The notes under the pieces: generated by a model
Seen by the model: only the letters and a program-made list of their open reading frames with translations
Databases searched by the model: none
What the model was told of the DNA's origin: nothing
Part shown: piece after piece, positions 54,725-63,309 of the stretch
Layout of the letters: each line of letters starts with the position of its first letter
Position numbering within the stretch: position 1 is the first letter of the stretch
Made by a program: the position numbers and the translations under genes
Assembly: GCA_964627125.1 (NCBI GenBank)
Contig: CAZVJQ010000002.1
Coordinates: 1 to 64,000, forward strand
DNA length: 64,000 bases
Direction: 5' to 3'
Origin: Fastidiosipila sp964627125
GTDB taxonomy: Bacteria; Bacillota; Clostridia; Saccharofermentanales; Fastidiosipilaceae

Positions 54725-55666
54725 CTAACCCTTAACAGCACCTGCAACACTTTGGTTGTAGTATCTTTGCATGATAATTGTAAGAATACCAATTGGAACT
54801 GCAACCATAACACCACCGGCCATGAAGTTAGCAAACCAGGTATTTATATATTCTCTATTAAGCATGTTGTAGAGACCAACTGATACTGTCCAGTATTTAC
54901 TCTGAGCACCAGTAATAACTCTTGCTGAAATAAAGTCTAACCATGGACCTAGGAAAGAGGTAATTATGAGGTAGACAATCATTGGCTTACTAATTGGAAT
55001 GATAACCTTAGTAAATATTTGCCACTGAGTTGCACCATCTATTGTTGCCGCCTCATCCAAGTCTCTAGGAATGGAATCCATATAACCTTTAAGGAGTAAG
55101 AATCCAGCTCCCGAACCTGCTGAGTAAATTAAAATTAAACCTACATATACGAAGTCGCCTTCTAGTAATCCTATTGCTTTAAGAATTTGGTATACAGCAA
55201 CCATTGACATGAATCCAGGGAATAGTCCAATAATCATTGAACCTTGGATTAATGATTGACGTGTTTTAAATCTTCTTCTACTTAGTGCATATGAAACTGA
55301 AATAACAAAAGTAGTAGAAATAGCACAGACAATTATCGCAATGAAGAATGTATTTAAGAACATTCTAGGGAAGTTGAAAATTTGTATCTGTGCAGGTTCA
55401 AACATCTCTGTATAGTTCTTAATTGTCCAGTGCTCTGGGAATAGGGTAGCGAAGTAACCTACGTTAGCTGGTAAAATTTCATTTGGATCAGTAGGGGATA
55501 CTCTACCTCTAAATGAGTTTAGGAATATCCATACAAGTGGGAAAATCCAAATTAAGACCAGGATTAATAAACCTAAGTGGATGAATACTTCTTTTGTTAC
55601 TGTAGCACCGCTTAATTTATTTCTATTTTCTATAACTATTAAATCTTCTTTATTTTTCTTAGCCAT
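54725..55666 (-). CDS. Maltodextrin ABC transporter permease, MalG-type
   Basis: A 313-residue inner-membrane permease with six membrane segments. The coupling-helix motif EAATIDGATQWQIFTKVIIP near residue 210 is the EAA loop that contacts the ATPase. The family members MalG, MalD and GanQ carry this layout. Start follows TAGGAGG. It lies 9 bases after the MalF-type gene (coupled) and before the GH13 gene. The ATP-binding subunit is not in this operon; a shared ATPase such as MsmX elsewhere is usual in Bacillota. Confidence 0.92.
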   Translation of the reverse strand: MAKKNKEDLIVIENRNKLSGATVTKEVFIHLGLLILVLIWIFPLVWIFLNSFRGRVSPTDPNEILPANVGYFATLFPEHWTIKNYTEMFEPAQIQIFNFPRMFLNTFFIAIIVCAISTTFVISVSYALSRRRFKTRQSLIQGSMIIGLFPGFMSMVAVYQILKAIGLLEGDFVYVGLILIYSAGSGAGFLLLKGYMDSIPRDLDEAATIDGATQWQIFTKVIIPISKPMIVYLIITSFLGPWLDFISARVITGAQSKYWTVSVGLYNMLNREYINTWFANFMAGGVMVAVPIGILTIIMQRYYNQSVAGAVKG

Positions 55667-55675
55667 AATATCCTC

Positions 55676-57112
55676 CTAATCCTTCGCTGACGATGTAAAT
55701 CTATACAATGTTAGAGCAATAACTGATAGAACGATAAAGGTAAAGATACCAACAACTGAACCTATGTTGTAGTACTGTTGGTCAATTGTAAGTTTGTATA
55801 ACCATGTAACAAGAAGGTCTGTATGACCAGCTGTTGTTCCGGCTCTAGCAGGACCACCACCAGTTAATAGATAAATAACGTTGAAGTTATTTACGTTACC
55901 AGTGAACTGAGTAATCATGAATGGACCCATAATATTTAGTATGTAAGGTAAGGTGATATGTCTGAATTGTTGCCATGCATTAGCACCATCAATATCACCA
56001 GCTTCCCATTGCTCTGAAGGGAAGTTTTGTAAAATACCTGTAACTTGAAGCAAGGTGTAAGGAACACCGACCCAAAGGTTAACTATAACAACTGTTACTC
56101 TAGCCCAGGTTGCATTTGACCAGAAGGGAAGTGTTATTGATTGATTTGCTCCAATGAAGTTCAAGTTTTGAGCTATGTTTGTGATCATTAAGTTCATAGC
56201 ACCATTATCTGCTAGCATTTGTCTAACAACTAATAGTGAGATAAATTGTGGAACTGCAATAGTAGTAGTGAACATAACTCTCCAGAAAGATTTAAATTTA
56301 GTTCTCTTTCTGTTGATAACCATTGCTAATGCAACACCAAATACAAAGTTTAATACTGTTGCAAGAATAGCCCAGAGAAGTGTCCAAGCTACTATTGGCC
56401 AGAATGTTCGACCTATTGAGTTACCTGTACTTAATACTCTTGTGAAGTTATCAAATCCAACCCAGTTAAAGATTGTTAATGCTCCACCTTCTCTACTGTA
56501 GCCGGTAAAAGCCATCGCCATCATAAATATTAATGGCAAAATAGTGAAGATAATGATTCCACCTAGTGGAAGAGTTAAAAGAAGATTGTGAATTCTATTA
56601 TTAAATAATGAGACAATATCCTCTTTTAGATTTGCAGGTCTAAATCCTTCTTTCGTAATGTATTCAGCCTTATATGCACTTTCTACAGAGGATTTCCATA
56701 CATAAATAAATCCAACAATAACTGCAATAGCAACAATACCCCAAAGGAGCATATGCACGCTGTTATCACCTTCTGTGTAAATGTAAAAGTTACCTGTAGG
56801 ATCTAAGGTTTGCACACTTTCTTCACCACCTAAAACTAGGCCGCCTAAGTCAGCAAAACCACGAGCAATCATGTACCAGATAAATAAAACTTCAACGCTT
56901 AACCAAAGTAAACCCTTAACAATTTGGCCATGGATTATATTTCCGAAGCCCATTATTAAGAGTGAGAGTTTGGTTTTCCAAGGGCCATGTTTTATAGCAT
57001 CAGGGAATCTCCAAGGAACATCTGTAATTTTATTTCTGAGACTGTAAGCACGTGCAAAGTTTGCTTGTTCAAGAGCTTGATTTGCAGAAATACTATTTGT
57101 GTTTGCGCTCAT
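55676..57112 (-). CDS. Maltodextrin ABC transporter permease, MalF-type
   Basis: A 478-residue permease, longer than its partner because of two extra N-terminal membrane segments and an extracellular loop, as in MalF. About eight membrane segments are visible. The EAA-like loop EAGDIDGANAWQQFRHITLP lies at about residue 370. Start at 57112 (MSANTNS) is taken with GGAGA upstream; an in-frame TTG four codons earlier would place the ribosome site inside the gene. It pairs with the MalG-type subunit, 9 bases downstream. Confidence 0.92.
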   Translation of the reverse strand: MSANTNSISANQALEQANFARAYSLRNKITDVPWRFPDAIKHGPWKTKLSLLIMGFGNIIHGQIVKGLLWLSVEVLFIWYMIARGFADLGGLVLGGEESVQTLDPTGNFYIYTEGDNSVHMLLWGIVAIAVIVGFIYVWKSSVESAYKAEYITKEGFRPANLKEDIVSLFNNRIHNLLLTLPLGGIIIFTILPLIFMMAMAFTGYSREGGALTIFNWVGFDNFTRVLSTGNSIGRTFWPIVAWTLLWAILATVLNFVFGVALAMVINRKRTKFKSFWRVMFTTTIAVPQFISLLVVRQMLADNGAMNLMITNIAQNLNFIGANQSITLPFWSNATWARVTVVIVNLWVGVPYTLLQVTGILQNFPSEQWEAGDIDGANAWQQFRHITLPYILNIMGPFMITQFTGNVNNFNVIYLLTGGGPARAGTTAGHTDLLVTWLYKLTIDQQYYNIGSVVGIFTFIVLSVIALTLYRFTSSAKD

Positions 57113-57150
57113 AAAAATCTCCAATTCTAATAAATTTCTACTGTTTTATA

Positions 57151-57180
57151 AAAAGAGGACACCTAATTGCAGATGTCCTC
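57151..57180 (-). terminator. Partial terminator after the binding-protein gene
   Basis: GAGGACA (57155-57161) pairs with TGTCCTC (57174-57180), followed on the minus strand by TTTTTA. Placed right after the solute-binding gene, it would let more binding protein than permease be made, a common arrangement. Confidence 0.7.
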
Positions 57181-57210
57181 CAAAAAAACCTATGCTACAA
57201 AATAAACTAA

Positions 57211-58533
57211 TTACCCAATAATTGAAGTATTGATAAGTTCATTAAATGCGTCTGTTTCAGCTTCTGCATTATCGTGAGTTACTTCACCATTAGCAATTCT
57301 TTGACCTAATTGTTCTGCTGGTGTCCACCAGTTTGATAATTCAGGTAATAGAGGTTGTGCGAATGAAGTATTAGCGATTGTGTTAATCTCAGCTGAAGCA
57401 GCTACAGAAGATGTAACAGCATCACTATCTGCTAAGTTTACGTGTGTAGGAACGATTCCTCTTAATTCCCAGTGAGCTAATTGAGCTTCTTCACTTGATA
57501 AGAATGATGCGAATTGAATTGCTACATCCATGTTATCTGATTGTGGGTTAATACCAATTGCCTTAGAACCTGCGAATGAACGTAGTTGCTTGTCTTCACC
57601 ATCAATGTTGATTGTAGGTAGTTGAGCTGCACCATAGTTATCACCTAAGTTAGCTTGTACTGTTGAAGCATCCCATGAACCTGAGAAGAATGCATTAACT
57701 GAACCATCTGCTAAACCTGAAATACCGATTTGGTCAACGTCATTTACGAAGTTATCGTGGTTTACTAAATCTATTAAGTAGTGAGTTACTGCATAACCAG
57801 CTTCACCACCGAAGTCGATACCTGCTTCAGCATCTAAACCATCTTCACCAAACATTGTTCCACCATTTGCTAAGTAGAATGCTTGAATGTACCAGCTGTT
57901 TGTGATTGGGAATGCAACTGTACCAACTTCTAACATTGATTCTAAACTTTGAACATCTTCTTCTGAGAAGACACTTGTGTCATAGTACATGAACCATGTA
58001 TTAGGAGCGAATGGGAAACCAACAACTTGATCGTTGTATGTTACTGAGTTTACGTATGTATCTGGGTTTGTTGATTGTACTTGCTCTAATGCATTACCTG
58101 CTAATTGAGCTAAACCACCACCTGCTACTAAATCAGGAATTTGGTCATTTGGATACATGAATACGTCAGCTGCTGCTTCTAAGTCCTTAGTTACTTCTGT
58201 TAAAGCATCTGCTTCAGAAACAACACCATATGTAAATGTAAGATTTAAATTAGGATTTGCTTCTTGGAAAGCTGCTGCTTGAGTTTGAATCCATTCTCCT
58301 GATTCAGAAGATTGATCTTCTGCTGGAGTCCAGATTGTTAATTCAACATCTCTAACTTCACCTGATGGCTCCTCTTCGCCACCTGGCTCTTCTTCGCCAC
58401 CTGGCTCTTCTTCACCAGCAGGAGTTGATGAATCTGTATCATCATCACCATTGTCTGTATTGTTACAAGCTACTAACCCGAAAACTAAAGCCATTGCTAA
58501 TAGTCCTGAAGTTAATTTCTTAAAATTCTTCAT
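57211..58533 (-). CDS. Maltodextrin-binding lipoprotein (extracellular solute-binding family 1)
   Basis: A 440-residue lipoprotein that captures sugar for the ABC importer. The lipobox is GLVAC with Cys23. An acidic linker follows with three near-identical EEEPGG repeats (about 41-58), then the family 1 binding fold (about 62-435). Motifs include LTIWTPAEDQSS, PNDQIPDLVAGGGLAQL and GSKAIGINPQSDNMD, as in MalE and MdxE. Start at 58533 follows AAGGAGG. It is the first gene of the operon. Maltodextrin is favoured by the GH13 gene in the same operon; the exact sugar is not shown. Confidence 0.93.
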   Translation of the reverse strand: MKNFKKLTSGLLAMALVFGLVACNNTDNGDDDTDSSTPAGEEEPGGEEEPGGEEEPSGEVRDVELTIWTPAEDQSSESGEWIQTQAAAFQEANPNLNLTFTYGVVSEADALTEVTKDLEAAADVFMYPNDQIPDLVAGGGLAQLAGNALEQVQSTNPDTYVNSVTYNDQVVGFPFAPNTWFMYYDTSVFSEEDVQSLESMLEVGTVAFPITNSWYIQAFYLANGGTMFGEDGLDAEAGIDFGGEAGYAVTHYLIDLVNHDNFVNDVDQIGISGLADGSVNAFFSGSWDASTVQANLGDNYGAAQLPTINIDGEDKQLRSFAGSKAIGINPQSDNMDVAIQFASFLSSEEAQLAHWELRGIVPTHVNLADSDAVTSSVAASAEINTIANTSFAQPLLPELSNWWTPAEQLGQRIANGEVTHDNAEAETDAFNELINTSIIG

Positions 58534-58846
58534 TTGTATTCCTCCTTGTTTTATGTGGTATAAAGGCACGAAAAAACTTAATTCGCAATAGGTTTCAATT
58601 TAATTAATTGCGCACTTTATTACCGTAAATCAAATGATATATAAATTATACATTAACATTTACTAAAATGTTGTAAAATTCTCCAAGTTTTTATCAGAAA
58701 ATTAAGCTTGTAATGTTAAAAACAACATAAAAAGCTATTATTTTGACGTTTTACTTGAACATAAGTGCTAATGCAACAACTATAATACTATGCAAACCTA
58801 GGAAGCCTTGTATTTTTTGATACTAAAAAACATTTTTAGGCATAAA
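58534..58846. promoter_or_regulatory. Regulatory region of the maltodextrin operon
   Basis: No gene is seen here. On the minus strand TATAAT (58650-58645) is the likely -10 element. Two dyads flank it: the perfect AACATTT-ACTA-AAATGTT (58655-58672) just upstream, and CGCAAT (58584-58589) with ATTGCG (58607-58612) downstream of the start point, a place where LacI-type repressors often bind. No clear -35 element was found, so an activator or catabolite control may be involved. The rest, to 58846, shows nothing recognisable. Confidence 0.5.
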
Positions 58847-58876
58847 AAGAGCAATCATCATCAGATAATTGCTCTT
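58847..58876 (-). terminator. Terminator of the C39-like lipoprotein gene
   Basis: AAGAGCAAT (58847-58855) pairs with ATTGCTCTT (58868-58876), followed on the minus strand by TTTTT. Confidence 0.85.
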
Positions 58877-58928
58877 AGTTTAATTCTATTATTAAGTTAG
58901 GGATGAGCTAATCAATTTACCAATAAAA

Positions 58929-59900
58929 TTATTCGTATGAATATGACCAGATATTTCTAATTTGTGGCTCTAACTCTTCATAGCTCCAAGTTCTATCACT
59001 GTTACTTATATTAAATGGATCCATAACTTCAAATTCACCATCCACAACATCATGTAGTACTATGAAATGTCCTTCGCTAGTGAAATCACCTTCACCGACA
59101 ATTAAAATGATTGGACGTCCATTTGCAACTGAATCTAACATTAAACCTTTAACTAGTGGAAGTTCTTCAACAGTTAAACCTAATTGCTCAGCACCTGCTG
59201 ACATCATTAACCATAAAGTTCCAGCACCATCAATTGCATATCCATTTTCTTTACCAAATTCACCCATCTTATCTGGTGTAAAAGACATGTCACCAGTAAG
59301 GGTTGAGTAGACCATAGATAAAACTGCAGGTCCACAACCATTAACACCGAAGAATCCACCAGCATATTCTTCATATGCCCAACGTGGGTCCCATTGAGAA
59401 TAGTAAACCATCTCATGTTGAGGGAAGGGGTCATCATAATTCTCAGCCAAATCTGATACCTTAGGCTCTCTTATACTTCTAACAAAATATTCAGCAAGCG
59501 CAGGAACTCTACCAACTTGACGTTCTGATAATTCATGGAACTTACCTTCACCGTAATAGTAGTTAAATAACTCAGTTGCCTCATCACTAGCTTCTCTAAT
59601 ATAAGGGTCATAGCTTGAAGGTAAATTATTAAGAAGAGCAGCGTAGCGTTCTTCTTCACTAATAGTAGTAGTTGGTTCAGTAGTTGTACTTTCAGTCGTA
59701 GTATGTTCTGTCATGTCAGGATTATTCTCCTCATCGATATTTTCAGTACTTGTTAACTCTGTCACTTCTAACGAAGTACTAGTTTCCTGAGCATTAGCTT
59801 CAAGATTTATAGTAGTCCCAGAAATGAAGTCATTACAAGAACTAAGTAATATTGTAATACTTATGGCCAAAGCCAGGCCAGATATTATTTTCCTTTTCAT
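58929..59900 (-). CDS. C39-like (papain-fold) peptidase domain lipoprotein
   Basis: A 323-residue surface protein. The signal sequence ends with lipobox LLSSC (Cys22), followed by a Thr/Glu-rich stalk (about 35-85). The C-terminal domain (about 165-323) has the C39-like papain arrangement: YYSQWDPRWA, Cys189 in GVNGCGPAVLSM, His278 in SEGHFIVLHD, and Asp294 in VMDPFN, so a complete Cys-His-Asp triad. The substrate is unknown; it may cleave peptide bonds in cell wall or host protein. Start at 59900 is chosen for GAGGGGAA upstream. The stalk resembles that of the VanY-like protein. The iterated word lies at 59865, in the signal peptide. Confidence 0.87.
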   Translation of the reverse strand: MKRKIISGLALAISITILLSSCNDFISGTTINLEANAQETSTSLEVTELTSTENIDEENNPDMTEHTTTESTTTEPTTTISEEERYAALLNNLPSSYDPYIREASDEATELFNYYYGEGKFHELSERQVGRVPALAEYFVRSIREPKVSDLAENYDDPFPQHEMVYYSQWDPRWAYEEYAGGFFGVNGCGPAVLSMVYSTLTGDMSFTPDKMGEFGKENGYAIDGAGTLWLMMSAGAEQLGLTVEELPLVKGLMLDSVANGRPIILIVGEGDFTSEGHFIVLHDVVDGEFEVMDPFNISNSDRTWSYEELEPQIRNIWSYSYE

Positions 59901-60038
59901 AATTCCCCTCAATACAAAGCGCGTTTTGTCTAATAATACTCGGTGGTTACAGTCATGTGAATAATTTGTTAATCACAATGTTCAAGTATAGTATGAATTA
60001 AGAATTATTTAAAGTACAAAAGCTCATTTACAAGGAAA

Positions 60039-60067
60039 AAGGTTCACTACAAAAAGTAATGAACCTT
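60039..60067 (-). terminator. Terminator of RNase J
   Basis: AAGGTTCA (60039-60046) pairs with TGAACCTT (60060-60067), with further GTAG/TTAC pairing, and TTTTT follows on the minus strand. Confidence 0.8.
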
Positions 60068-60090
60068 CAAATTCTATTTATCTAATATAA

Positions 60091-62082
60091 CTAAGCATCT
60101 TTTTCTAAAACAGATACCAATGTAATTGGACGTCTACCTGTCAAATCTCTAAAGAATTGCTGTAGTTGTACTCTGAATTTTCTAGAGCGTAGATTATTCT
60201 TAAGATTATTATTATCTTTATTATCCTTAATATATCTTTCAACAAAATCAGCGATTCTATCGTAAGCGTCGCTCTCATCAGTTTCAAGCATAGCACCATA
60301 AGATAAAATCTCAGGTCTATTTTTCAAGGTATTATTATCATCTAATATAACTGCAACTGATAGTACACCATCATTAGATAACTCATTTCTTTGGCGAAGA
60401 ACTGCACTATCATTCTTAGTAGCTGATGTTCCATCTAATAAGATTGCATCTGCTGATGTATATCCACCGATTCGAGCGGAGTTTTTATCTGCTTCAAAAA
60501 TATCACCATTGTTTAATAAGAAGATATTCTCAGCAGGCATACCCAAATCTTGAGCAAGTTGAGCTTGCATATACATCATTCTGTATTCACCATGAGCAGG
60601 GATGAGGTACTTAGGTTTAATTAATGAGAGTAAGAGTTTATGTTCCTCTCTATTAGCATGTCCTGAAACATGAACTGCAGAAATTGATGAATAAACAACT
60701 TTAGCTCCACGCTTGTACAATTCATTAATAACATTGAAAATAGGTTTTTCATTACCAGGAATAGGTGTAGCTGAAATAATTACTGTATCGCCCTCAGCAA
60801 TCTCGATTGATCTATGCTCTGCATATGCCATTCTGGTCAAAGCACTCATAGGCTCACCCTGACTACCTGTAGAAATAATACATACTTCATCATCTGGTAA
60901 ATCATTCATTTGCTCTAATTCTATTAGAGTATTGTGTTTCATTTTAATGTAGCCTAACTTATTAGCTGCATTAAAAACATTAAGCATACTTCTACCAACG
61001 AGTGCAACTTTTCTTCCATTGTTCTCAGCAGCAGTAATAATTTGTTGAACTCTACTTGTATTTGATGCGAAAGTAGCAACAAAAATTCTACCTTCAGCCT
61101 TAGAGAATTCATGCTCAAAGGTTTGACCAACTGAAGTTTCAGATATTGTATAACCTTCACGTTCAATATTTGTACTTTCATTAACAAATGCTAGAACACC
61201 TTCTTCACCTAATTCAGCAAAACGAGCTAAATCTATAGGATCTCCATTAACAGGTGTGAAGTCAACCTTCCAGTCACCTGATTGAATTACTCTACCAACA
61301 GGTGAGTTTATAGCTATAGCAAAAGAGTCTGCAATACTGTGGTTTACTGAAACATATTCAACTTCGAAGGAGCCAGCTTTTACCACTTCACGAGCATGAA
61401 CAACACGGATATTGTCAATGTAATCTGACAAGCCTTGATCTTCTAATTTAGTTCTAATTAATTCAGCTGCCATTCTACCTGCATAAATAGGAACATGCTT
61501 CTTAACAGTTCTTAGAAGATGAGGGATAGAACCAATATGGTCCTCATGACCATGTGTAATAAAGATAGCTCTAAATTTATCAACATTATTCTTTATATAA
61601 GTGAAGTCAGGGACTATTGAATCAATACCAGGCTGATTATCTGAGGGGAACATTTGTCCTGCATCTCCAACAATTAAATCATTACCAAATTCATAGACAT
61701 TACAGTTTTTACCAATTTCTAATAAACCACCTAGAGGGATAATCTTAAGACTATCACTAGATAGATTCTCTGTATTTTCTTCAAGTTTGGAAGCATTTCT
61801 AATTCTTGTTCCGCGATAATAGTTTTTTCTCTGTGGTGCAAGGTTTAATTGAGGAGAGAGGATAGGTGATTCATCTACATTAAATTCCTCTTGTTCTTCA
61901 ACAGTTTGTTTCTTGTTGTATTCTTCAGCTCTAGTTTTGAGACTTCTCGTTTGTGCTAATTCTTCTGATTCTTCTTTATCATTTTGATCTTGAATAAGTC
62001 TTGGTACAAAACCATCTTGTGACTTATTGCTATTATTCATTCTTTTAGGCGTGTTGAAATTACCGTTTTTATTTTTTGCCAT
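60091..62082 (-). CDS. Ribonuclease J with a long N-terminal extension
   Basis: A 5'-exo/endoribonuclease of the metallo-beta-lactamase/beta-CASP group, central to mRNA turnover in Gram-positive bacteria. The 663-residue protein has an unusual polar N-terminal extension (1-112), rich in Asn, Lys and Glu. Then the core begins: LKIIPLGGLLEIGKNCNVYE, zinc motif HGHEDH at 177-182, the beta-CASP motifs (FVATFASN, SGDWKVDFTP), and the C-terminal domain with SGHANREEHK, then HGEYRMM. Start at 62082 follows GAAAGG. It is monocistronic, with a leader hairpin. Confidence 0.95.
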   Translation of the reverse strand: MAKNKNGNFNTPKRMNNSNKSQDGFVPRLIQDQNDKEESEELAQTRSLKTRAEEYNKKQTVEEQEEFNVDESPILSPQLNLAPQRKNYYRGTRIRNASKLEENTENLSSDSLKIIPLGGLLEIGKNCNVYEFGNDLIVGDAGQMFPSDNQPGIDSIVPDFTYIKNNVDKFRAIFITHGHEDHIGSIPHLLRTVKKHVPIYAGRMAAELIRTKLEDQGLSDYIDNIRVVHAREVVKAGSFEVEYVSVNHSIADSFAIAINSPVGRVIQSGDWKVDFTPVNGDPIDLARFAELGEEGVLAFVNESTNIEREGYTISETSVGQTFEHEFSKAEGRIFVATFASNTSRVQQIITAAENNGRKVALVGRSMLNVFNAANKLGYIKMKHNTLIELEQMNDLPDDEVCIISTGSQGEPMSALTRMAYAEHRSIEIAEGDTVIISATPIPGNEKPIFNVINELYKRGAKVVYSSISAVHVSGHANREEHKLLLSLIKPKYLIPAHGEYRMMYMQAQLAQDLGMPAENIFLLNNGDIFEADKNSARIGGYTSADAILLDGTSATKNDSAVLRQRNELSNDGVLSVAVILDDNNTLKNRPEILSYGAMLETDESDAYDRIADFVERYIKDNKDNNNLKNNLRSRKFRVQLQQFFRDLTGRRPITLVSVLEKDA

Positions 62083-62152
62083 TATTAACCTTTCTATAGT
62101 TAAGTTTGTATTAAACGAAATCACTATCTTAAATGAATTAAGACAAATAAAA

Positions 62153-62190
62153 AGCTTGTAGATCCATGATTTCGAAAAAATTTACAAGCT
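62153..62190 (-). promoter_or_regulatory. Terminator-like hairpin in the RNase J leader
   Basis: On the minus strand AGCTTGTA (62190-62183) pairs with TACAAGCT (62160-62153), and TTTTTA follows. A TATAAT (62212-62207) lies upstream, so transcription would start near 62200 and meet this hairpin within the first 50 bases, 70 bases before the ATG. This would be consistent with attenuation or autoregulation. Confidence 0.5.
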
Positions 62191-62296
62191 GAAATTGGTA
62201 CTTCTCATTATATACTATTATTAAAATCTTATAGTTCTCACAGAGATGGAAGAATATACGATATGTAAATATTGCTTAAATAATGGAGAAATACTC

Positions 62297-62842
62297 ATGC
62301 AGATTGAAGAGAATAACACTTTCGATGAAAAGATACTAGAGGGGCTCTGGTACATTACCGATTATGCTGTAAGAGATTATATTGGATATAATCCTAGTGA
62401 TGATGATTTCAAAGAGGTGGAATATACACTTGGTTATAAACTTCCTGGATCTTACAAGAGATTAATGAGAATTCAAAATGGTGGTGTACTTGAAAAAGAT
62501 CATTTCGATTCGAAGGTGCAAGATTGTAAAGAAAGAAGATACTACAGTGTTGATAGCATATATGGAGTTGATAAGAGCAAACCATATTCATTACTAGGAG
62601 ATAAGGGGAGTCGTTTCTGGATAGAACAATGGGGTTATCCTGACATTGGTATTGTTGTAGCAGAAACAATGACTGCAGGACATGACATGATATTTCTAGA
62701 TTATAGAGTCTGTGGTCCAAGTGGTGAACCAACTGTAGTTCATGTTAATCAAGAAATAGATTATGAAATAACACAGTTAGCCCAAAATTTTACTCAGTTC
62801 ATTAATGGACTCATTTCAGAAGATGAACTTCCAGAAGAATAA
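62297..62842 (+). CDS. SMI1/KNR4 (SUKH) family protein
   Basis: A 181-residue soluble protein. The family core is visible: DDFKEVEYTLGYKLPGSYKRLMRIQNGG (positions about 39-66), the central glycine/aromatic stretch, and a closing IVVAETMTAGHDMIFLDYR region. SUKH proteins include immunity proteins of toxin systems, but this one has no toxin gene beside it and many family members are plain cytoplasmic proteins. Start at 62297 is preferred because TGGAG precedes it; an ATG 17 codons upstream has no such site. It is divergent from RNase J and precedes rpsT by 86 bases. Confidence 0.82.
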   Translation: MQIEENNTFDEKILEGLWYITDYAVRDYIGYNPSDDDFKEVEYTLGYKLPGSYKRLMRIQNGGVLEKDHFDSKVQDCKERRYYSVDSIYGVDKSKPYSLLGDKGSRFWIEQWGYPDIGIVVAETMTAGHDMIFLDYRVCGPSGEPTVVHVNQEIDYEITQLAQNFTQFINGLISEDELPEE

Positions 62843-62860
62843 TCTGAGATAAGTGCATAC

Positions 62861-62889
62861 TTGCAATTGATTTAAGTATGTGATAGAAT
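62861..62889 (+). promoter_or_regulatory. Promoter of rpsT
   Basis: TTGCAA (62861-62866), a 17-bp spacer and TAGAAT (62884-62889), 39 bases before the start codon. Confidence 0.75.
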
Positions 62890-62928
62890 TCTCAAGCTAA
62901 TTATTAGACTAAAAAGGGAGGTAGAACG

Positions 62929-63189
62929 ATGGCAAATCTTAAACAATCAATTAAGAGAGTTAAAGTAGCAAATGCTAAAACAGAATTTAATAAGGCTCAA
63001 CGTAGTAAATTACGTACTTCTCTTAAAAAAGCTTTTGTAGCTATTGAAGAAGAAGACGAAAATGCTCAAGAGTTAGTTAACACAGCTGTTAAAATCTTAG
63101 ATAAATCTGCAACTAAAGGTGCAATTTCTAAGGCTAAGGCTGCAAGACATAAATCACAACTAGCTAGAGCTTTAAATACTAGTAAGTAA
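62929..63189 (+). CDS. rpsT: Ribosomal protein bS20
   Basis: A small basic 16S rRNA-binding protein. The 86-residue length and the sequence ANLKQSIKRVKVANAKTEFN, with the C-terminal AISKAKAARHKSQLARALNT, are typical of S20. It is nearly all helix, with Lys and Arg spread evenly. Start follows GGGAGG. It has its own promoter and terminator. Confidence 0.96.
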   Translation: MANLKQSIKRVKVANAKTEFNKAQRSKLRTSLKKAFVAIEEEDENAQELVNTAVKILDKSATKGAISKAKAARHKSQLARALNTSK

Positions 63190-63260
63190 TTTTATATTGA
63201 CAATGAGCCTCTAGAACTCATTGGAAAGAATAATTTATTAATTATCATGATGATTAATAA

Positions 63261-63288
63261 AACCTCCCAATTTTTGGGAGGTTTTTCT
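63261..63288 (+). terminator. Terminator of rpsT (also faces tyrS)
   Basis: AACCTCCCAA (63261-63270) pairs with TTGGGAGGTT (63274-63283), followed by TTTC. A-rich sequence before it allows use from the minus strand too. Confidence 0.85.
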
Positions 63289-63309
63289 TTTGCTATCTAT
63301 TAATGTGAA

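Larger units (their letters stand above)
1386..59873. repeat. Dispersed 9-bp iterated word GGCCAAAGC / GCTTTGGCC (at least 13 exact copies)
   Basis: Exact plus-strand GGCCAAAGC copies start at 1386, 18672, 22526, 26493, 34372, 50094, 54605 and 59865. GCTTTGGCC copies start at 4062, 6672, 13446, 47216 and 53711. The extended form is close to TTGGCCAAAGCAAAC (full or nearly so at 1384, at 4056-4070 on the minus strand, and at 54605 with A for the first T). Variants include GCTTTTGCCAAAGC near 7995, GGTCAAAGC near 6266 and 60835, and GCTTTGCCC at about 19098, 29717 and 44087. Twelve of 13 copies lie within unrelated genes, one is intergenic. The coordinates here only span first to last copy. Confidence 0.85.

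Noticed and set aside
1386..59873. Iterated word as a restriction-modification site
   Set aside because: Restriction targets are usually avoided, not enriched, and no methylase gene lies in the window; not excluded for the genome.
62297..62842. Immunity gene of a toxin system
   Set aside because: SUKH proteins can be immunity proteins, but no polymorphic toxin or secretion gene is in the neighbourhood.
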